The notes under the pieces are model-generated. The model had not been told where the DNA came from. It ran no database searches and saw only the letters and a program-made list of their open reading frames with translations. Both the position numbers and the translations under genes were made by a program. From JACZQZ01 sp046756945 (GTDB lineage Bacteria > Pseudomonadota > Alphaproteobacteria > Rhodospirillales > 2-02-FULL-58-16), in assembly GCA_046756945.1 (NCBI GenBank), contig JBHHXI010000095.1, positions 1 to 12,282 of the forward strand: a DNA stretch of 12,282 bases. The letters are read 5' to 3'. Positions 9,042-12,282 of this stretch are shown here, piece by piece; within the stretch, counting starts at the first letter, position 1, and each line of letters opens with the position of its first letter.

Positions 9042-9051
9042 GCAACGTTGC
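9042..9051. promoter_or_regulatory. 10-bp palindrome in the flbD-flhA gap
   Basis: GCAACGTTGC is a perfect spacerless palindrome in the 61-nt spacer upstream of flhA, the only spacer in the block long enough for an internal promoter. I could not find a good -24/-12 sigma54 promoter next to it. It may be an operator or chance. Confidence 0.25.
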
Positions 9052-9067
9052 AGGCCCGAACCCAGGC

Positions 9068-10399
<1,332 letters not shown>

Positions 10400-10424
10400 G
10401 ATTCACCTCTCCCAAGCGCTACAG

Positions 10425-11357
10425 CTAGTCGAAGTACTGCACGCGCTTCGACGGTGGCAGGATGCTGTTCAGCAGCATCTCGAGGCGGCGCGGGTTCTCC
10501 TGCCTGCCGATGGAGGCCGTTCCCATCAGATAGACGTTGTGGACAAGGGCCTCTTCAACCGAGTTGCGCTCCAGCTTCGCGGCCAGGGGCATGAAGACCA
10601 TGTTGGCGAGCACGGCGCCGTAAAACGTGGTCAGCAGCGCCACCGCCATGGCGGGGCCGATCGAGGACGGGTCGTCCAGGTTGGCGAGCATCTGCACCAA
10701 GCCGATGAGGGTGCCGATCAAGCCCATCGCCGGGGCGAACTCGGCCGCCTTGCGGAGCACGTTGGTGCTCTTGTTGTGACGCTGGACGGTGGCGTGGAGG
10801 TCCTGGCGCATGATGTTTTCCACTTCCTCGCCGGGCGTGCCGTCGACGACCATGGTCACGCCTTTGTGCAGGAACGGTTCCCGCTTAAGCGAGCCGAGCA
10901 CGTTCTGCAGCGAGAGGACCCCTTGCTTGCGCGCCATCTCGGCGATCTGCAGCACCTGGATTGCGGCGTCCTCCGGGTCCCGGTTGGTGTGGAAAATGGT
11001 TTGCGCAATGACCTGTGCGCTGCGCGACATTTCCGGCAGCGAAAAGCACATGGTGGTGACGGCGAAGGTGCCGCCGAGAACGATCAGAATCGCCGGCGCG
11101 TTGATAAATGATTTCGCCGATCCGCCCATGACGATGGCGGTGATGACCAGCCCGAAACCGCAAATCAGGCCGATGATCGTGCCCAGGTCCATGGCCGACT
11201 TGGCCTGGCCGGCGCGGAAGCGCGGGACATCGCCGGCGCGCGCCTTCGCTCCGCCACCGGCGGGGTTCGCCGCGCCCGGCGCCGTCGCGCGCGCGCCGCC
11301 AGGGGCGGCGGGTGTCGCCCCGCCCGGTGCCATCGTACGTGCGCCGCCTTGTGCCAT
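10425..11357 (-). CDS. motA: MotA/PomA-type flagellar stator protein with N-terminal extension
   Basis: The stator subunit that, with MotB, forms the ion channel driving rotation. From Met56 (start at 11192) the protein is a normal 255-residue MotA/PomA: MDLGTIIGLICGF with TM1 (about 58-79), TM2 (about 86-106), a large charged cytoplasmic loop, the signature FAPAMGLIGTLIGLV (207-221) with TM3, and TM4 (about 235-258). The length is that of the compact PomA class. The open frame continues upstream to an ATG at 11357, adding 55 Gly/Ala/Pro residues in imperfect 8-residue units (APGGATPA, APGGARAT, APGAANPA). An AAGGG sequence overlapping the fliN stop lies 8 nt before this ATG, while Met56 has no good ribosome site, so I annotate the long form. 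No motB is visible here. Confidence 0.88.
   Translation of the reverse strand: MAQGGARTMAPGGATPAAPGGARATAPGAANPAGGGAKARAGDVPRFRAGQAKSAMDLGTIIGLICGFGLVITAIVMGGSAKSFINAPAILIVLGGTFAVTTMCFSLPEMSRSAQVIAQTIFHTNRDPEDAAIQVLQIAEMARKQGVLSLQNVLGSLKREPFLHKGVTMVVDGTPGEEVENIMRQDLHATVQRHNKSTNVLRKAAEFAPAMGLIGTLIGLVQMLANLDDPSSIGPAMAVALLTTFYGAVLANMVFMPLAAKLERNSVEEALVHNVYLMGTASIGRQENPRRLEMLLNSILPPSKRVQYFD
11278..11349 (-). repeat. Imperfect 24-bp coding repeats in the motA 5' end
   Basis: The block at 11278-11301 and the block at 11326-11349 match at about 18 of 24 positions. A more diverged unit lies between them. They encode the 8-residue Gly/Ala/Pro units of the MotA extension. The period is a multiple of three, so the frame is preserved. 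Confidence 0.55.
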
Positions 11358-11365
11358 GGGGTCCG

Positions 11366-11370
11366 CCCTT
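11366..11370 (-). promoter_or_regulatory. Ribosome site favouring the long motA start
   Basis: On the minus strand AAGGG lies 8 nt before the ATG at 11357 and overlaps the TAA stop of fliN, which suggests coupled translation. The internal candidate start at 11192 has only a weak AGG upstream. This is the main evidence for the long MotA form. Confidence 0.5.
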
Positions 11371-11734
11371 ACGCCCGGTCGGTTTTGATGATCTCGGTCA
11401 TCGTCACGCCGAGGCGATCCTCGACAACCACCACTTCGCCGCGGGCGACAAGGCGGTTGTTGACATAGATATCGATCGCCTCTCCCACCTTGCGGTCGAG
11501 TTCGACGACGGCGCCACGGCCCAGTTTGAGCAGCTGGCTTACCTGCATGGACGACTTTCCAAGCACGGCGGCTACCTGGACCGGTATGTCGTAGACCGCC
11601 TCCAGGTCCTGGGCATTGCGCGGCAAAACGGGGCCGTCGGAGGCCGTCTCCGGTGCCGCCTCCGCTTCCGGTGCCGCCGGTTCGACCTCGCCCTCTTCGA
11701 GTTCCGCGAGTTCGAGGTCTTTCTCTTCAGCCAT
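11369..11734 (-). CDS. fliN: FliN, flagellar motor switch (C-ring) protein
   Basis: A 121-residue C-ring component that builds the switch with FliG and FliM, binds FliH and takes part in export docking. The C-terminal SpoA domain (about 47-117) is typical: YDIPVQVAAVLGKSSMQVSQ, then LLKLGRGAVVELDRKVGE, IDIYVNNRLVARGEVVVVED and LGVTMTEII. The first 40 residues are a Glu/Ala/Pro-rich, probably disordered segment, similar in composition to the tail of the gene just upstream. A strong AAGGAGG ribosome site sits 5 nt before the ATG. It lies 22 nt after the upstream gene and 11 nt before motA. Confidence 0.96.
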   Translation of the reverse strand: MAEEKDLELAELEEGEVEPAAPEAEAAPETASDGPVLPRNAQDLEAVYDIPVQVAAVLGKSSMQVSQLLKLGRGAVVELDRKVGEAIDIYVNNRLVARGEVVVVEDRLGVTMTEIIKTDRA

Positions 11735-11739
11735 AGTCG

Positions 11740-11746
11740 CCTCCTT
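11740..11746 (-). promoter_or_regulatory. Ribosome binding site of fliN
   Basis: AAGGAGG on the minus strand, 5 nt before the ATG at 11734. It is the strongest such site in the flagellar block and fixes the fliN start. Confidence 0.85.
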
Positions 11747-11756
11747 GGATCAGAGG

Positions 11757-12282
11757 TTAACCGTCCGCCGTGGCGGCGGTCGTCTCTTGGACGCCGGCAG
11801 GGTCGGTGTCGGCCGGCGTTTCGTGCACGCCGTCATCACCGGCGTCTTCCCGAGCGTTACCGGCATCGCCTTCTGCGCCTTCTGTGGGGGGTTCGCCGGC
11901 GGCTGCCTCGGCGCCGTCGTCGGCACCCTCGGCGGGCGTTTCTCCGGCCTCTCCGGCGACCGCCGCGGGGCCGCCCGGTGGCGCGATGTCCGGCGTCCCT
12001 TCGGCCGCCGGTTGCGAGTCGTCCCGCATTTCCTCCGCCGCGCCCTCGGCGCCGTCCTCGGGCTGGGGCACGGCCGGTTCCTGTGCGCTTTCGCCCGGTG
12101 CTTCGGGGGCGCCGTCCTCGGGCTGGGGCACGGCCGGTTCCTGTGCGCTTTCGCCCGGTGCTTCGGGGGCGCCGTCCTCGGGCTGGGGCACGGCCGGTTC
12201 CTGTGCGCTTTCGCCCGGTGCTTCGGGGGCGCCGTCCTCGGGCTGGGGCACGGCCGGTTCCTGTGCGCTTTCGCCCGGTGCT
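11757..12282 (-). CDS. Partial gene: acidic repeat tail of an upstream protein, possibly FliH
   Basis: The C-terminal 174 residues of a protein whose start is beyond the right edge; the frame stays open to 12281. The visible part holds no folded domain. It opens with near-perfect 20-residue units (PEDGAPEAPGESAQEPAVPQ) and continues as a Glu/Asp/Ala/Gly/Pro-rich stretch almost without basic or aromatic residues, ending TTAATADG. It is expected to be disordered and strongly negative. It ends 22 nt before fliN. In alphaproteobacterial clusters such as that of Caulobacter the order fliF-fliG-fliH(flbE)-fliN is known, so by position this may be the tail of FliH; the visible sequence neither proves nor excludes it. 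A GTG at 12251 inside the repeat could act as a start but has no special support. Confidence 0.7.
   Translation of the reverse strand, partial: APGESAQEPAVPQPEDGAPEAPGESAQEPAVPQPEDGAPEAPGESAQEPAVPQPEDGAPEAPGESAQEPAVPQPEDGAEGAAEEMRDDSQPAAEGTPDIAPPGGPAAVAGEAGETPAEGADDGAEAAAGEPPTEGAEGDAGNAREDAGDDGVHETPADTDPAGVQETTAATADG
12048..12282 (-). repeat. Perfect 60-bp tandem repeats in coding sequence
   Basis: About 3.9 copies of a 60-bp unit: three full blocks (12061-12120, 12121-12180, 12181-12240) and 42 bases of a fourth are identical base for base. A further 13 bases (12048-12060) match the end of the unit. The array runs off the window, so the total copy number is unknown. Each unit encodes 20 residues in one frame. 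The absence of even synonymous differences implies recent duplication or ongoing homogenisation. Confidence 0.97.

Noticed and set aside
9042..9060. TTGC-like element in the flbD-flhA spacer as a sigma54 promoter
   Set aside because: The required GG at -24 is not present at the correct spacing.

Overview
The window is about two thirds GC. Almost all of it is one leftward (minus-strand) flagellar gene cluster, which I read as belonging to an alphaproteobacterium, probably a Rhodospirillales-like lineage. The gene order (an upstream gene, then fliN, motA, flbD, flhA, flhF, flhG) and the strong resemblance of the sigma54 activator to Caulobacter FlbD support this. FlhF plus FlhG points to polar flagellation. 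The exact taxon cannot be fixed from the sequence alone.

Layout from right to left, in the direction of transcription. (1) 12282-11757: the C-terminal tail of a gene that runs off the window, an acidic low-complexity protein with perfect 60-bp tandem repeats; by position it may be FliH. (2) FliN, a C-ring switch protein. (3) A MotA/PomA-type stator with a Gly/Ala/Pro N-terminal extension. (4) FlbD, a sigma54 activator with a degenerate receiver domain. (5) FlhA, the export gate. (6) FlhF and (7) FlhG, the polar-placement GTPase/ATPase pair, overlapping by 4 nt. (8) A FliK-like protein with a long Ala/Pro linker. (9) A small T-fold protein related to QueF that has lost the catalytic residues of queuosine-pathway nitrile reductases. 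(10) A membrane PAS hybrid histidine kinase. Gaps between consecutive genes run from -4 to 61 nt, so the block looks like one operon or the end of one, combining motor parts, export, transcriptional control, pole placement and (inferred) sensory input.

The left end is different. A 65-residue lipoprotein gene on the plus strand (895-1092) converges on the kinase gene. A 510-bp intergenic region with a strikingly AT-rich island (about 80% AT over 541-640) separates it from a divergent small membrane-protein gene (384-13) that resembles DUF2628 proteins.

The least expected items are the active-site-less QueF-like protein inside a flagellar operon, the perfect 60-bp coding repeats, the extended MotA N-terminus, the FliK-like gene downstream of flhG, and the hybrid kinase at the end of the operon. 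I saw no mobile element, CRISPR array, tRNA or rRNA.
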